A DNA stretch of 64,000 nt from Candidatus Chloroploca asiatica (GTDB lineage: Bacteria > Chloroflexota > Chloroflexia > Chloroflexales > Chloroflexaceae), in contig NZ_LYXE01000063.1 in assembly GCF_002532075.1 (NCBI RefSeq), forward strand, positions 186,001-250,000. Reading direction: 5' to 3'. Position 1 is the stretch's first letter; every line of letters begins with the position of its first letter. A program made the position numbers and the translations under genes. Of the stretch, positions 46,250 to 53,863 are shown piece after piece. The notes below the pieces were generated by a model. That model had not been told where the DNA came from. It saw only the letters and a program-made list of their open reading frames with translations, and searched no databases.

Positions 46250-46492
46250 ATGCTTCAAAAAGTCTTACAAGCCCTCGAAGAGACGCAAGGCCCGGTGTCA
46301 CTTGATGAGTTGAGTCGCCAACTTGAGCTTGATGTGGGGGTACTCGAGGGAATGATTGATTTCTGGGTGCGCAAAGGCAAACTGAAAGATAGCCGCCTAG
46401 CTGCATGTGCCGGAGGATGCGGAAATTGCAACCCCGGTGCGCAAGGCTGTACGTTTGACCGCGGTAGACCACGATCGATTACCCTCACCTGA
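46250..46492 (+). CDS. feoC: FeoC-like winged-helix protein with four-Cys cluster
   Basis: 80 residues, usual for FeoC. A winged-helix N terminus (LQKVLQALEETQGPVSLDELSRQL in part) is followed by Cys53, Cys57, Cys60 and Cys67 in CAGGCGNCNPGAQGC. Such Cys sets in FeoC can hold an iron-sulfur cluster and are tied to FeoB stability and redox or oxygen sensing. It completes the feo set and lies 6 bases before the nuclease-like gene. Confidence 0.85.
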   Translation: MLQKVLQALEETQGPVSLDELSRQLELDVGVLEGMIDFWVRKGKLKDSRLAACAGGCGNCNPGAQGCTFDRGRPRSITLT

Positions 46493-46498
46493 AGCCGT

Positions 46499-47998
46499 AT
46501 GCCGATCGATCTGTTGCTTGATGGACAGTTGTACCCTGAACCCTCTTCCGTCGTTGAGGGAACATCAGTTGAGTTGCACGCGGTGCCACCAACCGGGGCC
46601 GCTTCCCTTAGCCTGTTCATCAACGGGGTACCTCTAGAGCCATTTTTGCGGCCTGGCGATCCGGCCTGGCGCTGGCACTGGCCTGCTCCAGCAAGTACAG
46701 GTGCGTACGAGGTGGTGCTGAGCACCCACTGGCCTGATGGTCGCACCGAGGAGGTGCGTACGCAGATCGTGGTTGCGCCACGTAAGCTCGATGTTGAACA
46801 CTATGCGCTGCTCCTTGAGGATCTGCAAGCAGTGGCCCCCCGCTTGGTCTTTGCGCTCACTGGTGGACGGCACGGGGTAAAACCTGATCCAGCTTCACCG
46901 AGTGCGCATGCCACCGCGATGCTCGACGCCCTCTGTCGCGACGAAATCCCGCGCCTCGTGGCGGCAGTGGAACGCCTCGCCCAACGCCCCCCCGAGCGCC
47001 TACAGACGCGTACCATCGCGGTCGATCCAGGCACAGCGCAGCGACCGGCCCTTCACCGGGGCGAGTTGATCAATCTATCACCAGCGCCGTCGCCTGAATC
47101 GGAGCATCCGTCGCCAGCGTCCTTGAGTAGCATACCGGAAGAGACAACCGAGGCCAGCTATGATAGCTATGAGGCACGTCTGTTGCGACGACTCATCGAA
47201 GTGCTGCTGCATCGCCTTGGGCAACTGGCGAACCTGACCAACCCGACGCCAGAACTGGAGGCAACCCGGCAGCGCCTGCGCGAACTGAGGTCACTACCCC
47301 TGCTTACCGAGGTGCCTCCGCTGCAAGCCTATCGCGGCATCACATCGCGTATGCAGCGCGACCCCGACTACCGCATTGTCGCCCGGGTCTGGCAATGGCT
47401 CCGGCGACACCCACTGATCACCTGGGACGCCGCGACCCTGACCTTGCCCATCAGCCAGTTACCCCGCCTCTACGAGCGCTGGTGCGCTGTGCGTGTCGCC
47501 CTCACCTTGCTTGAAAGGCCAGGGTATACGCTGATCAGCCAGGCACTGTGGAACGACGACGCCGCCGAGCAGGGACTGACGTTGACGGAGGGAACGGCGC
47601 TCCTTGGTCTGACGCACGAAGATGGGAGCATCTTGACCTTGCGCTATCATCCCCGCTACCCACCTGACGGTGACAACGTGCGCTCACTCGACCGGCACAC
47701 ACGCATCCCCGATCTTGCGCTTGAAATGCTCCCGCCTGACGGCTCGCCGCGGATCAGCCTGCTCGACGCCAAATATCGCCTTGATCCCAGTGGCGGAGTG
47801 CCTGCCGACGCCCTGGCCGACGGATACAGCTATCTGGGCGCCATCGGGAACAGCGCAGGGCGACGCCTCGTCGAACGCGTCGCGTTGCTCTATCCAGGGC
47901 ACGGCAAAGCGGAACACTATGCCAGTGGCATCGCCGCTCTACCGCTCTTGCCAGGAAATGATGATGCACTGCGGGCATGGCTTGCATATGCAGGATGA
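46499..47998 (+). CDS. DUF2357 / PD-(D/E)XK nuclease-like protein
   Basis: 499 residues. The N-terminal 90 residues form a beta-sandwich-like domain (LLDGQLYPEP, TGAYEVVLS). The middle is helical with VARVWQWLRRHPLITWDAATLTLP near 300-322 (in part). The C-terminal part contains RIPDLALEML (Asp405) and LLDAKYRLD (Asp423, Lys425), the D-(D/E)xK arrangement of the PDDEXK_7/DUF2357 proteins. Relatives are often paired with a McrB-like AAA ATPase in restriction-type defence; none is seen here. It follows feoC by 6 bases but has only a weak ribosome site. Confidence 0.7.
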   Translation: MPIDLLLDGQLYPEPSSVVEGTSVELHAVPPTGAASLSLFINGVPLEPFLRPGDPAWRWHWPAPASTGAYEVVLSTHWPDGRTEEVRTQIVVAPRKLDVEHYALLLEDLQAVAPRLVFALTGGRHGVKPDPASPSAHATAMLDALCRDEIPRLVAAVERLAQRPPERLQTRTIAVDPGTAQRPALHRGELINLSPAPSPESEHPSPASLSSIPEETTEASYDSYEARLLRRLIEVLLHRLGQLANLTNPTPELEATRQRLRELRSLPLLTEVPPLQAYRGITSRMQRDPDYRIVARVWQWLRRHPLITWDAATLTLPISQLPRLYERWCAVRVALTLLERPGYTLISQALWNDDAAEQGLTLTEGTALLGLTHEDGSILTLRYHPRYPPDGDNVRSLDRHTRIPDLALEMLPPDGSPRISLLDAKYRLDPSGGVPADALADGYSYLGAIGNSAGRRLVERVALLYPGHGKAEHYASGIAALPLLPGNDDALRAWLAYAG

Positions 47999-48002
47999 GC
48001 CT

Positions 48003-48051
48003 CTCTTGCCGTAAAAAAAGCCAGCTGCGCTGGCTTTTTTCACGGCAAGAG
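48003..48051. terminator. 23-bp hairpin with TGC loop between convergent genes
   Basis: Arms 48003-48025 and 48029-48051 pair with one A/C mismatch. The right arm carries GCTGGC then six T, so on the plus strand a stem ending in a U-run is available. It shares the GCCAGC/GCTGGC core with 27665-27711 and 46168-46210. A bidirectional terminator is the simplest reading. Confidence 0.8.
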
Positions 48052-48078
48052 GTTGGGTATGGCGGCGCAGCCCCAAAA

Positions 48079-48822
48079 TCATCCCTTCGGACGAAAAAGG
48101 CTGCCAATCATCTCAAAAATCGGGTTGCCGCTCGCAGCAGGCTGTGCGGCAGGTTCATTGGAGCCTGCCGCATTGCCGCCCTGATTCAGGGCACCTTTGA
48201 GCAAAGCCCCAAAGAGCCCTTCGAGCAACGAGGCCGCACCAGCAGCACCTGGATCGATTTCGCCCTGGGTATTGCGACCCGAACCACGCCCATGCCCCTG
48301 GGATGACTGAGCCGTATGATTCGCCGCCCGGCGCGCCTCGAGCAGCGCCGTGAGGATCGCATCGAGATCGCCATCGCCCTTCTTCTTCGCCTGACTGAAG
48401 GCCCCAATCGCGGGCAACAAGACATCAAGCAGGGTACCCTGGCCGGGAGCCGCACCACTCGACTGCTGAGCACCACCCAGGAGACCTTCAAGCATCGGTT
48501 GGAGATCATTGAGACTAAAATCCGAGCGCCCGGACAGATTCGATGCGGCCTGATCAAGCCCTTGAGCATAGATCGGTGCCGTCGCCCCTTTGCCATTGTC
48601 ACGCAAGACCTGAGCCGCCTGAGCCAGCGCGGCACCGAGGTCACTGCCAGCGCCAGTATTGATCTGTTGCTGCAAGGCATTCGTGACGAGACGAAAATTA
48701 TTGACCATATTGTCGCCGCTATCGCCATCATCGCGATCAAGCTGGTTGAGATCGGGGCGATCGCGCTCAAGATTCTCGGTCATCGCCTCAAATAGGGCAA
48801 CCAAACTTTTTGCATCAGCCAT
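48079..48822 (-). CDS. DAK2/DhaL-like domain protein
   Basis: 247 residues. LNQLDRDDGDSGDNMVNN near 25-42 resembles the GDGDHG-type nucleotide/Mg site of the DAK2 (DhaL) domain of dihydroxyacetone kinases, with Asp31, Asp32, Asp34 and Asn38. The later part is Gly/Ala/Gln-rich and lower in complexity (about 165-220) than a true DhaL. No DhaK-like partner is nearby. GAGAGGAG stands eight bases before the ATG. It lies 18 bases before the acyltransferase gene in reading order after plsC. Whether it is an active kinase-like protein or a divergent fold is open. Confidence 0.65.
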   Translation of the reverse strand: MADAKSLVALFEAMTENLERDRPDLNQLDRDDGDSGDNMVNNFRLVTNALQQQINTGAGSDLGAALAQAAQVLRDNGKGATAPIYAQGLDQAASNLSGRSDFSLNDLQPMLEGLLGGAQQSSGAAPGQGTLLDVLLPAIGAFSQAKKKGDGDLDAILTALLEARRAANHTAQSSQGHGRGSGRNTQGEIDPGAAGAASLLEGLFGALLKGALNQGGNAAGSNEPAAQPAASGNPIFEMIGSLFRPKG

Positions 48823-48840
48823 ACTGCAAACTCCTCTCGC

Positions 48841-49536
48841 TTATTCATCATCCTGGACAAAATCATCGGTTTGATCGGGCGTTTCGGGCGGATACTCACC
48901 CAGCGCAAGGATCGCATTGCGAATCTGGTCAGCAGCAGTCTGCCACGAACGCCGCATCCGTGGATGCGCCTCGACGTGCAGCGGTTCACCAAACCGAACC
49001 GTCACCTGCACCGGGCGGGGCACAAACTTGCCCTTGGGCATCACCCTCGTTGTACCGCCGATCCAGGTTGGGATCACTGGAATCTGAGGAAAATCAGCTA
49101 GCAACTTGCCAATGCCTGCCCGAAACGGCCCCAGCGAGCCATCCTTGCTGCGCGTCCCTTCGGGAAAGAGCAAGAGCGCATACCCTTCGCGCAGCGCCCG
49201 CGCCGCATGGCGCAGTGGATCTTGCCCACCGCGGCGATCGCGGGCAATTGGAATTGCATTAAACAAGACACGGGAAAAATATTGCTGCGGCCCCCCCTGA
49301 AAAAAATAGTCCTGAGCCGCTGCCGCCACAAAATGGTCGCGAATAGCGAGGGGAAGACTTGCAAAGATGACAGCCGTATCGGCGTGACTCTGGTGGTTGG
49401 CAGCAATGACAAACCCACCCTCGTGAGGAAGATATTCAAGCCCACTGATGCGCGGCCGCACATACATTTGTACAAAACGCACAAACATGCCGGGCAGAAA
49501 ACGCGCCGCAGCATGGCGGCTCCGATAGAGGCTCAT
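48841..49536 (-). CDS. plsC: 1-acylglycerol-3-phosphate O-acyltransferase
   Basis: 231 residues. NHQSHAD with His48 and Asp53 is the HX4D catalytic pair, and FPEGTRS near 124-130 is the glycerol-3-phosphate-binding block. It adds the second acyl chain to form phosphatidic acid. GGAG lies seven bases upstream. The C-terminal tail is acidic (PETPDQTDDFVQDDE). It is the first of two minus-strand genes; the region upstream carries four palindromes. Confidence 0.9.
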   Translation of the reverse strand: MSLYRSRHAAARFLPGMFVRFVQMYVRPRISGLEYLPHEGGFVIAANHQSHADTAVIFASLPLAIRDHFVAAAAQDYFFQGGPQQYFSRVLFNAIPIARDRRGGQDPLRHAARALREGYALLLFPEGTRSKDGSLGPFRAGIGKLLADFPQIPVIPTWIGGTTRVMPKGKFVPRPVQVTVRFGEPLHVEAHPRMRRSWQTAADQIRNAILALGEYPPETPDQTDDFVQDDE

Positions 49537-49684
49537 CGCGTGCTCCGCACGCCGTTCATCAGGTGAATCACGGCTAATCCCTGGCTCAACTTTGTTTCTG
49601 GCATGAATGGTATCTGCCGGGAGAACTCATCGTCCAGATACGCTTGAGTTATTATACCGCTAAGTTGAGAAAGTGGGGGATGGG

Positions 49685-49712
49685 GGGCGTTAGGGCGATC
49701 GCCCTAACGCCC
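49685..49712. repeat. 28-bp perfect palindrome
   Basis: The 28 bases 49685-49712 are their own reverse complement, with GGGCGATCGCCC at the centre. This is the first of four tandem palindromes. Confidence 0.9.
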
Positions 49713-49714
49713 AG

Positions 49715-49767
49715 GCTTATGCTGGTGCAAACGGCCAGCTTCGCTGGCCGTTTGTACCAGCATAAGC
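49715..49767. repeat. 25-bp hairpin with TTC loop
   Basis: Arms 49715-49739 and 49743-49767 pair with one G/T wobble position. The left part is related to 22239-22280, with six substitutions and one gap over about 42 bases when counted from 49699. Confidence 0.9.
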
Positions 49768-49774
49768 GCGATGC

Positions 49775-49795
49775 TTGGGGGCCTACGGTCCCCAA
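49775..49795. repeat. 9-bp GGCC-TAC-GGTCC hairpin
   Basis: TTGGGGGCC pairs with GGTCCCCAA around TAC, with one wobble. It belongs to the short module that recurs at 14047, 46140, 61266 and (inverted) 61340. Confidence 0.7.
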
Positions 49796-49818
49796 ACCCT
49801 TTTTGCCTACAAAGGCAA

Positions 49819-49857
49819 GTGCCTGGGCACGGGGCATAGAGCCCCGTGTCCAGGCAC
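49819..49857. repeat. 17-bp hairpin with ATAGA loop
   Basis: Arms 49819-49835 and 49841-49857 pair with one wobble. It begins 18 bases downstream of the gcvPB stop in reading direction and could end that operon. Confidence 0.8.
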
Positions 49858-49874
49858 GCTTGCACCTACATTCA

Positions 49875-51350
49875 CTACCGCTCGTTGAGGATCTGCGCAA
49901 AGGCTTCGGCGTTGTAGCGCAAAATTGGCTGACGAGCGGCCCGCACTTCGTCGAGCCGACGCACTGGTGCGGTCGTCGGAGCGTCATGCAGGACGTCGGG
50001 AGTCTCAACGGCTTCGCGGGCAATGTCGCGCATGGCCTGAATGAAAATGTCCAGGGTGCGTTTGCCTTCCGTTTCGGTCGGCTCGATCATTAGTGCTTCG
50101 GGCACGATCAGGGGGAAGTAGACCGTTGGTGGGTGAAACCCGTAGTCAATCAACCGCTTGGCGATGTCGAGCGTGCGAATGCCCTGCGCACCGGCAATCT
50201 GCCCTCTGAGCACGGTCTCGTGCATGCAGATCCGGTCAATAGCCTGCGGGTAGAGGTCTTTCAGTTTGACCCGAACGTAGTTGGCGTTGAGGACGGCGAT
50301 TTCACTCACTTCGCGCAACCCTGCCGCCCCTAGGGTGCGAATATAGGTCCACGCCCGCACCAGCATCGCAAAGTTACCATGAAAGGCTTTCATGCGCCCG
50401 ATGCTCTTCTCGGGGGTAAAGAGTTCGTAGCTGCCACTCGCCGTCTGGCGTACCCGCGGCCCGGGTAAAAAGGGCGCAAGTTCTGCCGTGCAACCGACGG
50501 CCCCTGAGCCAGGACCACCGCCACCGTGCGGGGTCGTAAAGGTCTTGTGCAAGTTATAGTGCATAAAATCAAAACCAAGCTTACCTGGTTTTGCAATACC
50601 AAGAATTGCGTTGAAATTAGCACCATCCCCGTACATCAAGCCACCCGCCTCGTGGACAAGCTGACAGATCTCGACAATCTGGTCTTCAAAGAGCCCGAGC
50701 GTATTGGGGTTTGTCAGCATCATACCAGCCGTACGTGGCGAAAGTTTCGCCCGCAGATCGTCCATATCCACGTTGCCCCGGGCGTCACTCTTCAACTCGA
50801 CAACCTTCAGCCCGACCATCGCCGCCGTCGCAGGGTTGGTTCCGTGCGCAGCGTTGGGCACCAGCACTTCGGTGCGATCAGGGTCGCCGCGATCGAGGTG
50901 ATACGCCCGAAACGCCAGAATGCCCGTAAGCTCACCCTGTGCGCCCGCCGCCGGTTGCAACGAGACGGCCTCGAACCCCGAGATTTCACCAAGGTAGTCT
51001 TGCAATTCGTACATCAATTGCAACGCACCCTGGCTTAGGCTCTCGTCTTGCAACGGGTGTACCGCCGCAAACCCGGCATAACGGGCCACTTCCTCGTGCA
51101 GCTTGGGCGTCGCTTTCATCGTACACGAGCCCAGCGGATACATCATCGTATCTGGTGAAGCATTGCGCTGGCTGATCCGCGTGTAGTGACGCATGACCTC
51201 AGGCTCGGTCAGTTCGGGAAAGTCATTCATCCCGTCCTGCCGCAGCAATGCGGTCGGCAACGCTGCTTCCGGAACATCCAGGCGCGGCAGGTTGGTGCCA
51301 TGCTTGCCCGGAGCCGAAAGTTCATAAATATGTGGTTCGTACGTATCCAC
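49875..51350 (-). CDS. gcvPB: Glycine dehydrogenase (decarboxylating) subunit 2
   Basis: 491 residues, the C-terminal half-type P protein. Lys269 in NLHKTFTTPHGGGGPGSG is the PLP lysine. YPLGSCTMKATPKL near 70-84 is a further signature. The GTG start at 51350 is preceded by GGAGAG. It works with GcvPA to decarboxylate glycine and load aminomethyl on GcvH. It is the last gene of the gcv operon, separated from gcvPA by an Uma2-family gene. Confidence 0.95.
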   Translation of the reverse strand: MDTYEPHIYELSAPGKHGTNLPRLDVPEAALPTALLRQDGMNDFPELTEPEVMRHYTRISQRNASPDTMMYPLGSCTMKATPKLHEEVARYAGFAAVHPLQDESLSQGALQLMYELQDYLGEISGFEAVSLQPAAGAQGELTGILAFRAYHLDRGDPDRTEVLVPNAAHGTNPATAAMVGLKVVELKSDARGNVDMDDLRAKLSPRTAGMMLTNPNTLGLFEDQIVEICQLVHEAGGLMYGDGANFNAILGIAKPGKLGFDFMHYNLHKTFTTPHGGGGPGSGAVGCTAELAPFLPGPRVRQTASGSYELFTPEKSIGRMKAFHGNFAMLVRAWTYIRTLGAAGLREVSEIAVLNANYVRVKLKDLYPQAIDRICMHETVLRGQIAGAQGIRTLDIAKRLIDYGFHPPTVYFPLIVPEALMIEPTETEGKRTLDIFIQAMRDIAREAVETPDVLHDAPTTAPVRRLDEVRAARQPILRYNAEAFAQILNER

Positions 51351-51406
51351 GTAGCTCTCCTTATTTCACACGTATCGTTGCCGCAAAGCCCTCGATACAT
51401 GCCCCG

Positions 51407-51949
51407 TTAAAACAAATCTTTAATCGGCAACACAAAACCCGGCAAAAACGCAACGGACTCTAGCGTTGCCTCAAGGCCATAGGTACGCGCCAGACCATCT
51501 GGCGTATGTACCACCAGCAGGCGCGTGGTCGGATAGACCATCCAGACGGCAAGCGTACCAGCGTGCAGGTATGCACCCACTTTGGCTTGTACTTCATCGG
51601 CTGTATCATGAGGTGACACAATCTCGACGGCAAGGTCAGGCGCAAAAGGCCAGAAGCCCTCGGGAAGGCCATTCTTGGGCAGTCGCTCGGCACGAACGTA
51701 ATAGACATCAGGGCTGCGCACCGTGTCCGGATCGTGCGCAAGCACAAACCCCGACTCAACGCCAATAAAACCCTGGTTCGTTTGCCTGTTCCACTGGATC
51801 AAAAGGGCCGCAAGCATAGCGGCCACAACCCCATGCACACCACCAGGCGGCACATGATCAATAACCTCTCCAGCTACAAGTTCCTGATGTCGTGAACCAG
51901 GTACAAGGGCAAAGGTTTCAGCTGTCAGTAAGCGCGTGAGCGTACTCAT
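51407..51949 (-). CDS. Uma2-family putative endonuclease (DUF820)
   Basis: 180 residues, PD-(D/E)XK fold of the Uma2/DUF820 type abundant in cyanobacteria and Chloroflexota. LVAGEVIDHVPPGG, DTVRSPDVYYV, PDLAVEIVSPHDTADEVQAKVGAYL and VWMVYP follow the family order, with Asp and Glu residues of SPDV and VEIVSP plus the following Lys in the site. GAGGTG precedes the ATG. Its biological role is unknown. It sits between gcvPA and gcvPB on the same strand, an unusual place. Confidence 0.87.
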   Translation of the reverse strand: MSTLTRLLTAETFALVPGSRHQELVAGEVIDHVPPGGVHGVVAAMLAALLIQWNRQTNQGFIGVESGFVLAHDPDTVRSPDVYYVRAERLPKNGLPEGFWPFAPDLAVEIVSPHDTADEVQAKVGAYLHAGTLAVWMVYPTTRLLVVHTPDGLARTYGLEATLESVAFLPGFVLPIKDLF

Positions 51950-52006
51950 CGTGTCACCTCTTCACCTCTCAGTAGTGCCATCGCAAGAGTGGGTTCGCTC
52001 ACCAAA

Positions 52007-52027
52007 GGGCTGCGTGCTCAGCAGCCC
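52007..52027 (-). terminator. Short hairpin between gcvPA and the Uma2 gene
   Basis: GGGCTGC (52007-52013) pairs with GCAGCCC (52021-52027) around seven bases, 92 bases after the gcvPA stop. It may reduce read-through into the Uma2 gene and gcvPB; no T-run is evident. Confidence 0.45.
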
Positions 52028-52118
52028 TGCCCCCGGCAAGGCATGGGCAACGATTGACCTGAGTTCGGCCTCTGTGCACAAGCATGAGGCCTGTCCAGAC
52101 ACCCAACGTTCGTCGGCA

Positions 52119-53453
52119 TCAATCAAACTGACCAAGCAGTTCCACCAGGCGATCAATCTCAGCTTTGCTATTCATCTCAGTTACGGCGAGCAGCATCGCG
52201 TTGCCAAGCGTCGGTTCATCCTCAGCCAGATCATAGCCGCCAATCATCTGATGCTCACGCAACGCCGCATTAATCTCGGCCACCGGTCGTGGGCAATGCA
52301 CCACAAACTCCTTGAAGAACGTCCCCGGCTCAACCTGATACCCGGGCAAGCGGGCAATCGCCTCGGCAGCATAGTGCGCCCGATGATAACAAAGCTCGGC
52401 CACTTTGCGCATCCCCTGGCGCCCCATCAGGCTCATATAGACCGTCGCGGCAAGCGCCATCAGGCCCTGGTTGGTACAGATATTGCTCGTCGCCCGCTCA
52501 CGCCGAATATCCTGCTCACGCGCGCGCAGGGTCAACACATAGGCCAGTTGCCCATCAACATCTTTGGTAACACCAACAATGCGTCCGGCAATCTTATGGA
52601 CATGCTTCTGGCGCGTGGTAAAGATCCCGAGGTACGGCCCACCAAAATTCAGCCCAAGACCCAGCGGTTGCCCTTCAGCGGTCGCGATATCGGCCCCCAC
52701 TTCAGCGGGCGTCTGAAAGAGCCCCAACGCAAGCGGGTCGAAATGGACACACAGCAGGGCACCATGAGCCTGGACTTTGTCGGCCAGACCACGCAGATCA
52801 TGCATCCGCCCAAGGAAATCAGGACTCTGCACGATCAACAGGGCCGTCTGGTTATCCACGAGCGCCAGCGCATCGTCGATACTGCTGCCCGGCGTCTCAT
52901 CACCGACAACCTCAATCTCAAGCCCCTGCAGGTACGTACGCAACACCGCCCGGTACTGCGGATTGACACCACGAGCCACGACGATCTTGCGCCGATTGCG
53001 GGTCACGTTAAGCGCCATGATCGCCGCCTCGGCCAGCGCCGTCGCACCATCGTAGTGCGACGCATTGGCAATCTCCATCCCGGTCAGCGAGCAGATCATG
53101 CTCTGGTACTCAAAAATCGCCTGGAGCGTTCCCTGACTAATTTCAGGTTGATAGGGGGTATACGAGGTGTAATATTCACCACGACGCAGGATCTGGTCAA
53201 CCGCCGTCGGCACAAAATGGTTGTACGCCCCGGCCCCCAGAAAGATGCTGTGGGTATGGGCATGCGCATTCTTATTACTCCGCTCGAGCAACGCCCGTAC
53301 CAATTCTGGTTCAGACATTGGCGCGGGTAGATCAAGGGCCGGGAAGCGCCATGCTTCCGGCACATCAACAAACATATCATCAGTTGACGCAATTCCGATC
53401 GCCTTGAGCATCTCGGCGCGTTCCGTCGCGGTAATCGAAATATAATGGGACAT
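52119..53453 (-). CDS. gcvPA: Glycine dehydrogenase (decarboxylating) subunit 1
   Basis: 444 residues from the ATG at 53453, with GGAG seven bases upstream. FLGAGAYNHFVPTAVDQIL near 76-94 and TPYQPEISQGTLQAIFEYQ near 104-122 (in parts) are signatures of the N-terminal-half P protein. GMEIANASHYDGATALAEA follows. It lacks the PLP lysine, which is in GcvPB, as expected. A long open frame exists on the opposite strand here and is a shadow. Confidence 0.95.
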   Translation of the reverse strand: MSHYISITATERAEMLKAIGIASTDDMFVDVPEAWRFPALDLPAPMSEPELVRALLERSNKNAHAHTHSIFLGAGAYNHFVPTAVDQILRRGEYYTSYTPYQPEISQGTLQAIFEYQSMICSLTGMEIANASHYDGATALAEAAIMALNVTRNRRKIVVARGVNPQYRAVLRTYLQGLEIEVVGDETPGSSIDDALALVDNQTALLIVQSPDFLGRMHDLRGLADKVQAHGALLCVHFDPLALGLFQTPAEVGADIATAEGQPLGLGLNFGGPYLGIFTTRQKHVHKIAGRIVGVTKDVDGQLAYVLTLRAREQDIRRERATSNICTNQGLMALAATVYMSLMGRQGMRKVAELCYHRAHYAAEAIARLPGYQVEPGTFFKEFVVHCPRPVAEINAALREHQMIGGYDLAEDEPTLGNAMLLAVTEMNSKAEIDRLVELLGQFD

Positions 53454-53464
53454 GCTCTGCTCCA

Positions 53465-53854
53465 CTAGTGGGCTCGTTCTTCACAATAGGCGGCATAGGC
53501 CGTCGCATCCATCAACGGCTCTTCTTCACCTGACGGGCGGATGCGCAACAGCCATCCGGCACCATAGGGATCCTGATTAATCGGCTCTTGATTGGCTTCA
53601 AGGTCACTATTCACCGCCACAACCTCACCGCCGATTGGCGCATAGAGATCAGAACTGGCTTTGACCGACTCGATGACACCAAACGATTCCCCCGGGGTCA
53701 ATACCGTACCTACAGCAGGCAGTTCGATATAGACCACATCGCCAAGCGCATCCTGGGCATAATCGGTGATCCCAATCACCACTTCCTCACCCTCGGTGCG
53801 CACCCACTCGTCAGACGTGCTGTAGCGAAGATCGCCTGGGATACTGATGCTCAT
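53465..53854 (-). CDS. gcvH: Glycine cleavage system H protein
   Basis: 129 residues, normal length. Lys65 in GVIESVKASSDLYAP is the lipoylated lysine. The protein carries the aminomethyl group from the P protein to the T protein. 11 bases separate it from the gcvPA start and 9 from the gcvT stop. Confidence 0.96.
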   Translation of the reverse strand: MSISIPGDLRYSTSDEWVRTEGEEVVIGITDYAQDALGDVVYIELPAVGTVLTPGESFGVIESVKASSDLYAPIGGEVVAVNSDLEANQEPINQDPYGAGWLLRIRPSGEEEPLMDATAYAAYCEERAH

Positions 53855-53863
53855 GGACTCCTC

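Larger units (their letters stand above)
49537..49874. other. 338-base intergenic region with four tandem palindromes
   Basis: No gene. From 49685 to 49857 four independent hairpins stand end to end, separated by 2, 7 and 23 bases. They lie downstream of gcvPB and upstream of plsC, both on the minus strand. Outside them nothing is recognised. Confidence 0.7.

Noticed and set aside
49695-49705. GCGATCGC at the palindrome centre as a HIP1 site
   Set aside because: HIP1 is a cyanobacterial feature; here a single occurrence is explained by the surrounding perfect palindrome.
51936-53330. Long open frame (464 codons) on the plus strand opposite gcvPA
   Set aside because: gcvPA has clear family motifs along its full length; the opposite frame is a GC-rich codon-position shadow with no recognisable domain.
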